From Bradyrhizobium nivariense (GTDB taxonomy: Bacteria; Pseudomonadota; Alphaproteobacteria; Rhizobiales; Xanthobacteraceae): a DNA stretch of 60,813 bases. Positions 33,940-43,085 of the stretch are shown here, in pieces. The stretch lies in the NCBI RefSeq assembly GCF_029846715.1, contig NZ_JARVWW010000044.1, forward strand, positions 1 to 60,813. The letters run 5' to 3'. The notes under the pieces were generated by a model that was not told the DNA's origin, searched no databases, and worked only from the letters and a program-made list of their open reading frames with translations. Position numbers and translations under genes: made by a program. Numbering within the stretch: position 1 is the first letter of the stretch; each line of letters begins with the position of its first letter.

Positions 33940-35300
33940 ATGAGCGAAAGCATCTCATCGGTATTGCTCGATGCGCACCGCGCAAGAAGGCAAGGTCTCA
34001 ACGCCATCGCCCAGCGACAACGTGTGGCGAGGCCGTGACCTTCGCTCGCGCCAACTCACCCTATTATCGCGAACTCTATCAGGGTCTGCCGGAACAGATT
34101 GAGAGTTCGTCCGTGCTGCCGGTGGCTAATAAGCAAGAGCTAATGCGTCATTTTGACGACTGGGTCACCGACCGCGAGATTAGTTTCGCGGCAGTGCGTG
34201 CGTTCGTCGATAACCCTGAGCTGATCGGGCAACGCCTCCTTGGCAAGTATTCCGTGGCAACCACTTCGGGCAGCACCGGGACACCTGGAATATTTCTGTT
34301 GGACAAACACAATTGGACGGTCACACTCGCTTTTTCGCTGCGCATGATAACGGGCTGGCTCAGCGCCAGCGACAGGTTTCGTCTCCTCGTCCGCGGCGGC
34401 CGCGCGGCGTCGGTGCTGGCGATGGAAGGCCATTACATCGGCGCAACCAGCTTTGCTGCAATCCGCACAAAATGGTCGGCCCGACGATTACGGGCGCTCC
34501 CGGCACAGGCGCCGCTGCGCAATCTAGTCGCTGAACTCAATTGGTTCCGCCCGGCTCTGCTCATCGGATACGCCAGCGTCATGGCGCTATTGGCCGGCGA
34601 GCAGGATGGCGGTCGCCTGCAAATTCGGCCGGTGCTGGTTCTTCCGACTTCGGAAGGGCTTTCGCAGGACGGATACGACCGGATCGCAAGGGCATTCCAC
34701 GCCAAGGTCCGGACCGTTTACGCCGCGACGGAATGCCTGTTCATGGCCGTCGGCTGTGAACACGGTTGGCATCATGTCAACAGCGATTGGGTGATCCTCG
34801 AACCCGTCGATGCGAGCTATCGGCCGGTTCCGCCCGGCGAGGAGTCGCATACGGTCCTCGTGAGCAACCTCGCCAATCGCGTGCAGCCGATCCTCCGCTA
34901 CGATCTAGGCGACCGCATCCTGCAACGACCTGATCCTTGCCCTTGCGGCAACCCGCTTCCGGCGATCCGCGTGCGGGGCCGCGCTGCCGACATCGTCACG
35001 TTTCCAACCGAACGCGGAGAGAAAGTCGCAGTGCCATTGCTCGCGCTTGAGATCGATCATGTACCCGGTGTGGAGTTGTTTCAGATAGTGCAGACTGCGC
35101 CAACGCATTTGCGCGTTCGCCTACGTCCCGCAGCCGACACTGACCCAAACCGGGTTTGGCGGGCGGTGCATTCCGAATTGACCAAGCTGCTGAATGAGCA
35201 TGGGCTCGCTCACGTGTCTGTCGAGTTGGCCGCCGAACCGCCAGTTCCATCTTCCGCCGGAAAGTACCGCACCGTAATCCCACTGGTTCTAAGTGCTTAA
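33940..35300 (+). pseudogene. PaaK/CapK-like adenylate-forming ligase with 5' frameshift
   Basis: ATG 33940 opens MSESISSVLLDAHRARRQGL and QRQRVARP, then a TGA at 34036. The next frame continues VTFARANSPYYRELYQGLP without interruption for 421 residues to 35300, as in PaaK-like phenylacetate-CoA ligases. TTSGSTGTPG is the AMP-binding P-loop. A frameshift plus loss of a few codons near 34020-34035 is the simplest reading; a GTG start at 34035 could make a shortened enzyme lacking about 35 residues. Confidence 0.75.
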
Positions 35301-35926
35301 ATACTCGCGAGAGCCTTGGGACGGATCGTGCTGCTGCTAAACGGCTATCTTGAACCCGAAGCGGCGAGTTGCCCACTATAGGTTGAACGACTGGTGATAT
35401 CCGGCCCATCGGGCTGCGCGGCTTGATCCGATTGCGACACTACGCTTCGAGTAGACGAAAGAGCCGAACTCTCATCTCCGTGCTCTAAGGTGATCTCGCG
35501 GCGACCAAAGGCCTTCGCCCAATCTCCGGGGTGCACCGTCGGCAACCGCCGAGTCGGGTCGTCGCGTCACTCTGACCGCGCCCCCAATCACTTCCCGTCT
35601 TCCCCGCCAAGCAGACATTTTCCGGGTTCGTCGACATCTCTCAATGGTACCATCGCAGATATTCGAGCGAGACCGTGGTAGACAGGCGAAACACGGCCGG
35701 ACCGGGACGGGGCGTTCTTCTGTATACCGACTGGCCGTGTGGGGTTTTGGGCGCTTGCGTTGAAGAAAAAAGTGAAGTCTCCCCGCGTGCTGAAATAGTC
35801 TGTTTTCCTCGTTTTCGAATACATAATTCTTCGCTGCACCTGTTTTTCTTATGCGGACACACAGCACGACTGGCAACGAGCGTGGAGAGGAACTGAGATG
35901 AAGAAACATCTTAAGGAGGATCTCCC
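35301..35926. other. Intergenic region and leader of the SMR gene
   Basis: 626 bp. No gene with start support. The last 100 bp lead into the SMR exporter with a strong AAGGAGG. I looked for ykkC/guanidine riboswitch motifs and found none that fit. Confidence 0.4.
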
Positions 35927-36241
35927 ATGGCTTGGCTCTTCCTGCTCGTTGCTGGCCTGTGCGAAATCGCCTGGGCGATTGGCCTCAAATACACGGAAGG
36001 ATTCGCGCGCCTATTACCCGTGATCGGCACCGCCGTCGCCATGTTGGCCAGTATTGGATTCCTCGGCCTTGCCCTTAGGTCGTTGCCGGTCGGTACGGCC
36101 TATGCGGTGTGGACGGGCATTGGCGCCATCGGCACTACGGCGCTCGGCATCTATCTTTTCAATGAGCCCGCGACGCTGCTTAGGCTTGGTTGTATCGGCC
36201 TCATTGTCTCGGGCATCATCGGACTGAAGATCACCTCTTAG
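35927..36241 (+). CDS. sugE: SMR-family guanidinium exporter (SugE/Gdx type)
   Basis: 104 residues, four membrane helices. Proton/substrate Glu13 with G10, W16, S42 and W62 match the Gdx (formerly SugE) subtype, which exports guanidinium rather than the wider drugs handled by EmrE. Strong similarity by eye to E. coli SugE (LPVGTAYAVWTGIGA). RBS AAGGAGG. Works as an antiparallel dimer in the inner membrane. Next to, and convergent with, an amidinotransferase. Confidence 0.9.
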   Translation: MAWLFLLVAGLCEIAWAIGLKYTEGFARLLPVIGTAVAMLASIGFLGLALRSLPVGTAYAVWTGIGAIGTTALGIYLFNEPATLLRLGCIGLIVSGIIGLKITS

Positions 36242-36278
36242 GCCGTGCAACGCGATATGGATGCGGAGGGTCGGAGCC

Positions 36279-37403
36279 TCAAAAATAACTCTCCAACCTG
36301 CCGCGTCGCCGGACGTCGAGCGTGGCGCAGTGGAAGGCGCCGCCAAATGCGGCGTAGTGCAAGAACTCGCAGGGAAGCGGCTCGAATCCCCATCTCTCTA
36401 TCGCGCGCATTGTTGCGGTATGATGCGGATCGACGATGACGCGCTTCTCGTCCACCGTTAGCACGTTCATGTTGAGCCATTTCCCGCATAGCGAAGTGAT
36501 CTTGAGCATGCGATCGGTGATCGGGTCTGGCTCGGGGGCCACAAGGATTTCCCATTTTTTCAAGATGGCCGGGAGACGGTCGACGTCTATGTATTCGGGA
36601 TTGATCAGGATCTTGCCGGGCCCAAGCGGCAATATAGTGGTATCGATGTGCATTGGATTGGGACAGCGGCTCTCGATCTCATGAATGCGATAACTGTCCC
36701 CGAGATGGCGACGCAGCCATTCAATGCCGGATGCATTGGTTACGTTGCTGCGGGTCACGAACAGGTCGCGCCCGCAGCGAACGAAATCGGCGGCGTCGAA
36801 GACCGGCTCGAATTCAGTTAGGATGTATGAAATCGGCTCGCCGCATTTGGGGACACGAAACTCTGCATCGAACAGCTCGTTCGTCAGTTGCGGCCGAGGC
36901 GCGGCGGTCCAGCGTGCGCCTCGTCGGAAGTACTCCTTCAGGATCGGACGATAGGAGTGCGTCTCGAAGTAGCGACACGGCCAAGCCATCGGCGTTTCGA
37001 TGATCTCGTCGCCGACCACGAGCATGCTGTCGCGCGGACAGGAATTGCAGAACCCCTGCGAAGACCATTCAGGCGTACTGAAGCGTCTTTTGTAGTCAGT
37101 CGGTTCCGGCCGCGTTACCACTATGCCCAGCGACTGTAGCAGCGCGACAAAGCCATCAAGCTCGCGCTGCGCCGGTTCGACCATGATCTTTGGATAGCGG
37201 CAACCTGCGGCCCGCGACTGAGCCCACGCAGCCATGCCCGGAATGTTGCAGGTAACAACGGGATGAGCGGACGGAATGGTCGCGCCCTGCAGCCGTCCGA
37301 CAATCACTTCCTCCAGCGGATCCCACTCGTTGTGCGAGTTCACTGGAGAATTTTGTCCCGCAGGGGCAGCGTCCGCGCCGATGGTGCGCGTGATCATGTC
37401 CAT
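36279..37403 (-). CDS. Glycine-type amidinotransferase
   Basis: 374 residues from ATG 37403, with GGAGG 10 nt upstream. The Cys/His/Asp active site is complete: C359 in GGAFHCATLDVRRRG, H252 in NPMHIDTT, D206 in FDAADFVRCGRDLF. Residues are like those of arginine:glycine/lysine amidinotransferases, which move an amidino group from arginine and give ornithine plus a guanidino product. Acceptor unknown. Cytosolic. The facing guanidinium exporter hints at guanidino-compound handling. Confidence 0.9.
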   Translation of the reverse strand: MDMITRTIGADAAPAGQNSPVNSHNEWDPLEEVIVGRLQGATIPSAHPVVTCNIPGMAAWAQSRAAGCRYPKIMVEPAQRELDGFVALLQSLGIVVTRPEPTDYKRRFSTPEWSSQGFCNSCPRDSMLVVGDEIIETPMAWPCRYFETHSYRPILKEYFRRGARWTAAPRPQLTNELFDAEFRVPKCGEPISYILTEFEPVFDAADFVRCGRDLFVTRSNVTNASGIEWLRRHLGDSYRIHEIESRCPNPMHIDTTILPLGPGKILINPEYIDVDRLPAILKKWEILVAPEPDPITDRMLKITSLCGKWLNMNVLTVDEKRVIVDPHHTATMRAIERWGFEPLPCEFLHYAAFGGAFHCATLDVRRRGRLESYF

Positions 37404-38229
37404 TGCTTGAGGCCTCCGAGGCAACAACAGTTGCGCGTATCGGAGGTTCCAACGCAAGGCGGGATGCCGTCAGTGGGCGATGAGCTGGCGCAATCTACGA
37501 CCGGAGACCGCCCCGGGCGCCAAACCACGATGTCAGGCAATTGCCGAGGGAACGCATTCGCAATCGCAGTGCGTGCCGTTGCGATAAGGAGCTCGTGGCA
37601 CGTAGCGCGGACGACGGACAGGCTGGCATGAGATTTTTTTGGGTGCTGGTAACCTTTTCCAAGCGTCAGGCCGAAACTTCACACGAAACCAGTTTAATGC
37701 GCCAAGGGCTCAGGTTACGATGGCAGGGCGGTTGTGATGCGTGGCCACGCTTAGCCGATTATCTAAACTGGTCGGGCATTCGAAGCCACGCGAGAGTATG
37801 CGGTGCCTATATACGGCTGCCTTCCAGATCACGGGGAAGCCGCTTTACCGTCAAATCGCGATCGAAACGGCCCGAATCTCCGAAAGGACATGATGGCGAG
37901 CGCGGTCAACTTCTATACCGCACGCGATGCGCAGCTGGATGGCGTGGAAGGCGAAGGCTACCTGCGGCGACACGTGGCGAGATATCATCTCTCCTGGGTG
38001 TGAAGGAAGCACCGTCTATGGGTTGACGCCGGTACCGAAGCCGAATGTCCCTGACATCGTGCATCCCCCTACATCGCGGTACTTCACCATGAAGAGCGAC
38101 ATCGCCATCAGCCTGTTCGTCGGCGACCTGCCAGCTGTGCCACACCTCGATGCCCTCGCGGCGCATGTTCCCGCTTTTCCAAGTCCAGTTTGCGTGGCAC
38201 CATCCGTTTGAAACGACGGGAGAGCTGCC
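37404..38229. other. Intergenic region
   Basis: 826 bp. Short frames only; one (38089-38211) encodes MKSDIAISLFVGDLPAVP but lacks a ribosome binding site. No recognisable gene. Confidence 0.35.
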
Positions 38230-39066
38230 ATGCGCTGGTGTGTCTCGATCGGGGCGGCGCTGATCGCGGGGACGATGGCCGCGGGTGCCGGCAGTGCCGC
38301 GCCCAACCCAAGATCGCAGCTGGCGGACGTCAACAACAATCCGCCATCCGTCGATGTTGAACTCGTTATCGCGGTCGACGTTTCCTATTCGATGGATCTG
38401 GACGAACTCGCGGTCCAGCGCGAGGGCTATGCGCAGGCCATCGTCTCGAAAGATTTCCTTCAGGCGCTGAAGAACGGTCCGACCAGCAAGGTAGCCGTAA
38501 CCTATTTCGAGTGGTCGGCATCGACCGACCAGAAGATCATCATTCCCTGGCGAGTGATCGACGGCCCGGAGACGGCGGACGCCGTCGCCGGCGAAATCAT
38601 GAAGGCGCCGGTTCGTCGGGGCTCGCGCACCTCGATCTCTGGCGCGATCAATTTCGCGGTGCCGCTATTCGACGAAAATCCTCATCGGGGCTTAAGGCGC
38701 GTCATCGACATTTCCGGCGACGGCCCGAACAACAACGGCGAGCCTGTCACCGGCGCTCGCGATGTGGCACTAGAGAAGGGCATCATCATCAACGGACTCC
38801 CGATCATGGTGAAGGAGCCGTCCTATTCGACAATGGATATCGACAACCTCGATTTTTATTACGAGGACTGCGTCATTGGTGGACCGGGCGCTTTCGTCGT
38901 GTCGATCAAGGATCGTGATCATTTCAAGGAAGCGATCCGCGCCAAGCTCGTGCTCGAGGTTGCGGGCCGAACGCCAGGGTACCGGATCGTTCCGGCCGCC
39001 GAGAAAGAGCCGCGGATACCTTGCCAGATCGGTGAAAAAATGTGGCAGGACCGTTGGGGGCGATAA
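38230..39066 (+). CDS. DUF1194 (von Willebrand A-like) secreted protein
   Basis: 278 residues with an N-terminal signal peptide (WCVSIGAALIAGTMAAGAGSAA). DVELVIAVDVSYSMDLDEL (about 37-55) holds a MIDAS-like DxSxS variant; DISGDGPNNNGEPV near 158 is the DUF1194 hallmark. Such proteins are periplasmic or surface and bind metal or partner proteins. GGGAGAG ribosome binding site. Single gene. Confidence 0.85.
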   Translation: MRWCVSIGAALIAGTMAAGAGSAAPNPRSQLADVNNNPPSVDVELVIAVDVSYSMDLDELAVQREGYAQAIVSKDFLQALKNGPTSKVAVTYFEWSASTDQKIIIPWRVIDGPETADAVAGEIMKAPVRRGSRTSISGAINFAVPLFDENPHRGLRRVIDISGDGPNNNGEPVTGARDVALEKGIIINGLPIMVKEPSYSTMDIDNLDFYYEDCVIGGPGAFVVSIKDRDHFKEAIRAKLVLEVAGRTPGYRIVPAAEKEPRIPCQIGEKMWQDRWGR

Positions 39067-39205
39067 CCGTCGAAATCTAAATCTAATGAGAGCAGCAATC
39101 CACGGGGCGCAATGAGGGGGCCGAACCGCCGCCGCGCGAGCGGTGGGCTCTTGAACATCATTTCGAGTAGATCGAACGCCGCGAGCGCGGATAGTTCGTC
39201 AGGTC

Positions 39206-39364
39206 TCATGTTGCTTTCCGGGGATGGAATAGCTCCTCGACGGACTGTTTCGGGTCCTTGATCCGAGAGCGGTCCTTGCGATCATTCTTTTGCGCTTCGA
39301 GCTTCTGCAGGAAGCGGAAGCGCAGCGATCGGGTCGCGTGCCCGGATCGGCCGTGCTTTGTCAT
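39206..39364 (-). CDS. Small basic hypothetical protein
   Basis: 52 residues from ATG 39364, rich in Arg/Lys (SLRFRFLQKLEAQKNDRKDRSR). AAGGG precedes the start. Could be a real small DNA- or RNA-binding protein, or chance. No family. Confidence 0.35.
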   Translation of the reverse strand: MTKHGRSGHATRSLRFRFLQKLEAQKNDRKDRSRIKDPKQSVEELFHPRKAT

Positions 39365-39632
39365 GCCGAAACCCTTTTGGCCGCCGTGCGTCATTTGATC
39401 ACCAACGCAAACAGTGCGGCTCATTTCTTGCGCCCGAGAGCCGCCACCGGGGCCAAGCTTTATGGCGGAGAAAGGATAGCCCTGATCATCAAATGGCGCG
39501 AGGCTTCGAACGCAGCCAGCGGCGACCGGGCGCCGATCGGCGAGCTAAGCTATTGATCTGCCGAGCGGTGGAGGGGTCACTCTTGGACGCCTGTTCACAC
39601 CGGAGAGAGCCTGATCGTGACGGAAGGACCCG

Positions 39633-41261
39633 CTATTTCCTCCCCGACGAAGCGGCCTTGATTTCAGGATGGTGTTCGCCAGCTTCACCGGAGGTGACGG
39701 CGGAGCTTTCCTGGAACGGCGCAAGGGCAAGTCGGGGCGTGGATAATTCCTGGCAGGACATGCGATCGATCCTGCGCTGCATCAGCGTATAGCATTCGCA
39801 CGCTACGCCTTCGAGCCGGGCCCGGTCGACCTCGACGAAGCCGCGCCGGTCGGACCTGATGGCTCCAGCCGCGCGAAGCTTGCTCATCGTCAACGTCACC
39901 GTCGTCCGCCGGACCCCGAGCAATTGGGCAAGCGCTTCCTGCGTCAGCGGAAGCACATCGTCGGGAACGCGGTCGTGAAGCTGCAGTAGCCACCGCGCCA
40001 TGCGGCCTTCCACCTGATGCAGCGCGTTACAGGCGACTACGTGCTGGAGCTGCAACAACAGGGTACGGGCGTGGACCTGGACCACGTGCCTGATGGCTGC
40101 GCTTCGCGCATAGGCGAGTCGGAATTTCGCGGCGGAAATCCGTGATGCGGTGCCGGCCACGCGAGCAATCGCGGTCACTGACGACCGCGATGGGCCGAGC
40201 ACGGAGAGCGAGGCCAATGCGCCTTCCCGCCCCATCAACGTGGTTGCGACCGTTTGCCCGTTGGGCATATCGACCATGAAGGCGATGGCGCCGCTATGGG
40301 GAAAATAAACCTGGTCGAGTTCATCGCCCGACCGCACCAACATGGCGTCGGGTTCGAACGAGATTTTCTGGAGGTGGGGCGTGAGCAGGCCGAGATCCGC
40401 CGGCGGCAACGCCGCCAAGAGCCTATTCCCGACGTTGGTCGGGTGCGCGGTCACGGAGTAGTCCTTCCCGGACCGAGCAACCAATGCACCTAATGAGACG
40501 CGCTCATCTTCCCCAACACCCAGAAAGCGCGATCGGGCCGTATTCGTCGAGGCAGATCCGTCAACTTCGAGACGCATGGTCTCGTGGCATTCGCACGCCA
40601 CCGCCGTGAGGCGCGATCGGTCGATCTCGATCTGGCCTCGTCGATCAGATCTGATCGCGCCCGACGCGCGCAGATTACGCATCAGGAGCGTCACCGTCGT
40701 TCGTCGCACACCGAGGATTTGCGACAGCGCTTCCTGGGTGAGCGGGAGGACGTCGTGGTCAATGTGGTCGCTTAAATTGAGCAGCCAGCGTGCCATGCGG
40801 ACTTGGACCGGATGCAGCGCATTGCAGGCCGCGCCGAGCTGGAACTGTGTCAGCATCGCGCTGAGGTGGGCCTGGAGCGCGTGCCGGAGCGCGGGGCTGC
40901 GGTTGAAAGCGGCGCGAAATCGGGAGGCGGGAATCCGCGAGGCGGTCCCTGCCGCGTGCACGATGGCGGTAATGGCCGAAGGTGACGGCCCTAGCGCGGA
41001 GAGGATGCCGACTGCTCCCTCGCACCCGATTGCCGCGGTGGCAACCGTCTGCCCGTTCGCCATGTCGATCATCAGCGAGACGGCGCCGCTATGAGGGAAG
41101 AAGACATGCTCGACCTCGTCACCCGCTCGCGCGAGGACCGCGTCCTGATCGAGCGCGACCGGTTCCAGCTCGGGCGCCAGCAGAGCGAAGTCCGGTGGCA
41201 GCAGTGCTGCCAGAAGCCGGTTACCACCCCCGCCGGGACGCGTCACTGCAGGGTGAGGCAT
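39633..41261 (-). CDS. Tandem-fused double Crp/Fnr regulator
   Basis: 542 residues containing two complete Crp/Fnr-like units. Unit 1 (about 10-245): beta-barrel ending GAVSLMIDMANGQTVATAAIG, helix-turn-helix LTQEALSQILGVRRTTVTLLM. Unit 2 (about 275-515): GAIAFMVDMPNGQTVATTLMG and LTQEALAQLLGVRRTTVTLTM. No stop or frameshift at the junction. A single chain would provide both halves of a Crp dimer, or bridge two sites. No cysteines arranged as for FNR. Ligand unknown. Confidence 0.85.
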   Translation of the reverse strand: MPHPAVTRPGGGGNRLLAALLPPDFALLAPELEPVALDQDAVLARAGDEVEHVFFPHSGAVSLMIDMANGQTVATAAIGCEGAVGILSALGPSPSAITAIVHAAGTASRIPASRFRAAFNRSPALRHALQAHLSAMLTQFQLGAACNALHPVQVRMARWLLNLSDHIDHDVLPLTQEALSQILGVRRTTVTLLMRNLRASGAIRSDRRGQIEIDRSRLTAVACECHETMRLEVDGSASTNTARSRFLGVGEDERVSLGALVARSGKDYSVTAHPTNVGNRLLAALPPADLGLLTPHLQKISFEPDAMLVRSGDELDQVYFPHSGAIAFMVDMPNGQTVATTLMGREGALASLSVLGPSRSSVTAIARVAGTASRISAAKFRLAYARSAAIRHVVQVHARTLLLQLQHVVACNALHQVEGRMARWLLQLHDRVPDDVLPLTQEALAQLLGVRRTTVTLTMSKLRAAGAIRSDRRGFVEVDRARLEGVACECYTLMQRRIDRMSCQELSTPRLALAPFQESSAVTSGEAGEHHPEIKAASSGRK

Positions 41262-41989
41262 CGGCCGCCTTCTGCATTCCGAGCGGCGCGGACCAGTGGC
41301 CTCAACATCTGTTCGGGGCAGCCTTCTCTATTCGTACCGAGATCCAGTTCACTTCCAGACGCTTTCACTCTCCAACAACTAAACTCAAAAAAGCCCGCAA
41401 CCACGAAGCGGATTTTCTGCTTGCAACATCATCGGGGCTTAGATGCAAGTGCGCTATGAGGCACAATTGCGCATGGGTAACACCGTACGGCGGGGCCACA
41501 TGAGTTCCAATTTCCGGCGCGCGGCAAACCCTGCTGCGGTGGCGGAAGCGGCCCCGCGCCTCAACGCGGACCTGAGAACGGCGCGAGAGGGCTCAGGCAA
41601 GATACCGGCTGCCGGGCGCTCTCGCTGCCGCTCACCATTCCGGTCGATGCACGGGCGGCCTCCGTAGCGTGGGTCGCCTCCGGGCGTTCCTGATGCCCAG
41701 CCAGCCTACGGTCTCAACCGCCTCCGGGCTACGAACTCTGGCCGCGGATCGCGACGATTTGTTAGGCAGTTCCCGCCGTGAAAGAGGTGTCGGGAACCGT
41801 CGCCTTCAATAGTCGTTTCGAGATCAGTCCTGGAACTGCATCTCGGAAATCGATGGGGGGCCATGCAAAGGGACGAAGCGCGCCGCGGGCGCCACAACTG
41901 ATGGTCAACGGCAATGAAAAGCGCCGTTCCTTCCAAAAGCCAGAACTCCCGGATGCTTCGACGCATGGTCAGTCGCCGTCGGACTGGTT
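41262..41989. other. Intergenic region
   Basis: 728 bp. The last 75 bp appear to encode the missing N-terminus of the RND adaptor, out of frame or without a start. The rest has no convincing gene. Confidence 0.4.
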
Positions 41990-43075
41990 TTGGGGTCGGT
42001 GTTCGGGTTTGAAGCTTTTCGGGCCAGGATGATCCAGAAGTCGATCGCCGGACTACGCAACCCGCCGCAGACGGTTTCCACGATCACGGCCGGCACGCAG
42101 CGGTGGCAGGACCGCCTGGAGGCCGTGGGTAGCACCCGGGCGGAAAAGGGGGCCGACCTCAGTCCGCAGGTCGCCGGTATTGTCAAAGCCATCCACTTCC
42201 AGTCCGGCGAAGAAGTCGAGCAGGGAACATTGCTCGTCGAGCTGGAAGACGCCGACGACGTCGCGCACCTGCACGCTCTGGAGGTGATGACGGCGCTGGC
42301 GCAGCTCAACTACGATCGCGACGTCAGGTTGCTCAAGAGCCAGTCCGTAAGCCAGCAGACTGCTGATACGGACCTGGCAACGCTCAAGAACGACCAGGCG
42401 CAGGTTGCGCAACAACAGGCGCTTGTCGGCTACAAATCGATCCGAGCACCTTTCTCCGGCCGAATAGGCATCCGTCAGGTCGACCTCGGCCAGTATATCG
42501 CGCCGGGGACGCCGATCGTAACGCTGCAGAAGCTCGATCCGATCTTCGTGGATTTCTACCTGCCGCAGCAGGACCTGGCAAAGATCAGGGTCGGCCAACC
42601 CGTCATTGCGAAGGTCGACACCTATCCGGATCAGACATTCATCGGCACGATCATGGCGATCAACTCCCTCGTCAATACGGCGACCCGGAACGTCCAGGTC
42701 CGGGCGACATTCAAGAATCCCGACGAGAAGCTGCTGCCGGGAATGTTTGCGACCGTCGATATCGATGTGGGGACGCAGAAGGATTACGTGACGCTGCCGA
42801 AGACGGCGATCTACTACAACGCGTATGGAGATATTGCCTATCTGATCGAAGATGCCGGCAGGGACAAGAGTGGGCAGGGGCAAAAGATTGCGCACCAGGT
42901 CTTCGTGAAAGCCGGCCAGACCCGCGGCGACCAAGTCGCAGTGCTGGATGGAATCAAGCCTGGCGATGTCGTGGTCACGGCCGGGCAGAACAAGCTGCAC
43001 AACGGATCGCCGGTCCAAATCAATAACGAAGTCACCACGCCTTTCAGCGAGAACCCTCAGGTCTCCGAACAATGA
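41990..43075 (+). CDS. RND efflux periplasmic adaptor (MdtA/AcrA-like), 5' end doubtful
   Basis: 361 residues from TTG 41990. HlyD-type adaptor: a coiled-coil hairpin near 100-150, lipoyl half-motifs (VAGIVKAIHFQSGEEVEQG and YKSIRAPFSGRIG) and a beta-barrel (FVDFYLPQQDLAKIRVGQ). The frame continues upstream as DAWSVAVGLVLGSVFGFEAF, a membrane anchor, without ATG or GTG before a stop at 41915. The true N-terminus was probably lost by frameshift near 41950. Links the inner-membrane pump to an outer-membrane channel not encoded here. Confidence 0.8.
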   Translation: MGSVFGFEAFRARMIQKSIAGLRNPPQTVSTITAGTQRWQDRLEAVGSTRAEKGADLSPQVAGIVKAIHFQSGEEVEQGTLLVELEDADDVAHLHALEVMTALAQLNYDRDVRLLKSQSVSQQTADTDLATLKNDQAQVAQQQALVGYKSIRAPFSGRIGIRQVDLGQYIAPGTPIVTLQKLDPIFVDFYLPQQDLAKIRVGQPVIAKVDTYPDQTFIGTIMAINSLVNTATRNVQVRATFKNPDEKLLPGMFATVDIDVGTQKDYVTLPKTAIYYNAYGDIAYLIEDAGRDKSGQGQKIAHQVFVKAGQTRGDQVAVLDGIKPGDVVVTAGQNKLHNGSPVQINNEVTTPFSENPQVSEQ

Positions 43076-43085
43076 GAGGCCTGCC

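Noticed and set aside
35640..35926. Possible guanidine (ykkC, mini-ykkC, guanidine-III) riboswitch before the SMR exporter
   Set aside because: Some GGACGG- and ACGA-like strings occur, but no ykkC core and no pair of hairpins with ACGR loops could be drawn.
38919..39209. Minus-strand frame MRPDELSALAAFDLLEMM coupled (ATGA) to the small gene at 39206-39364
   Set aside because: Half of it is antisense to the 3' end of the DUF1194 gene and its tail looks like the complement of real coding sequence; no family resemblance.
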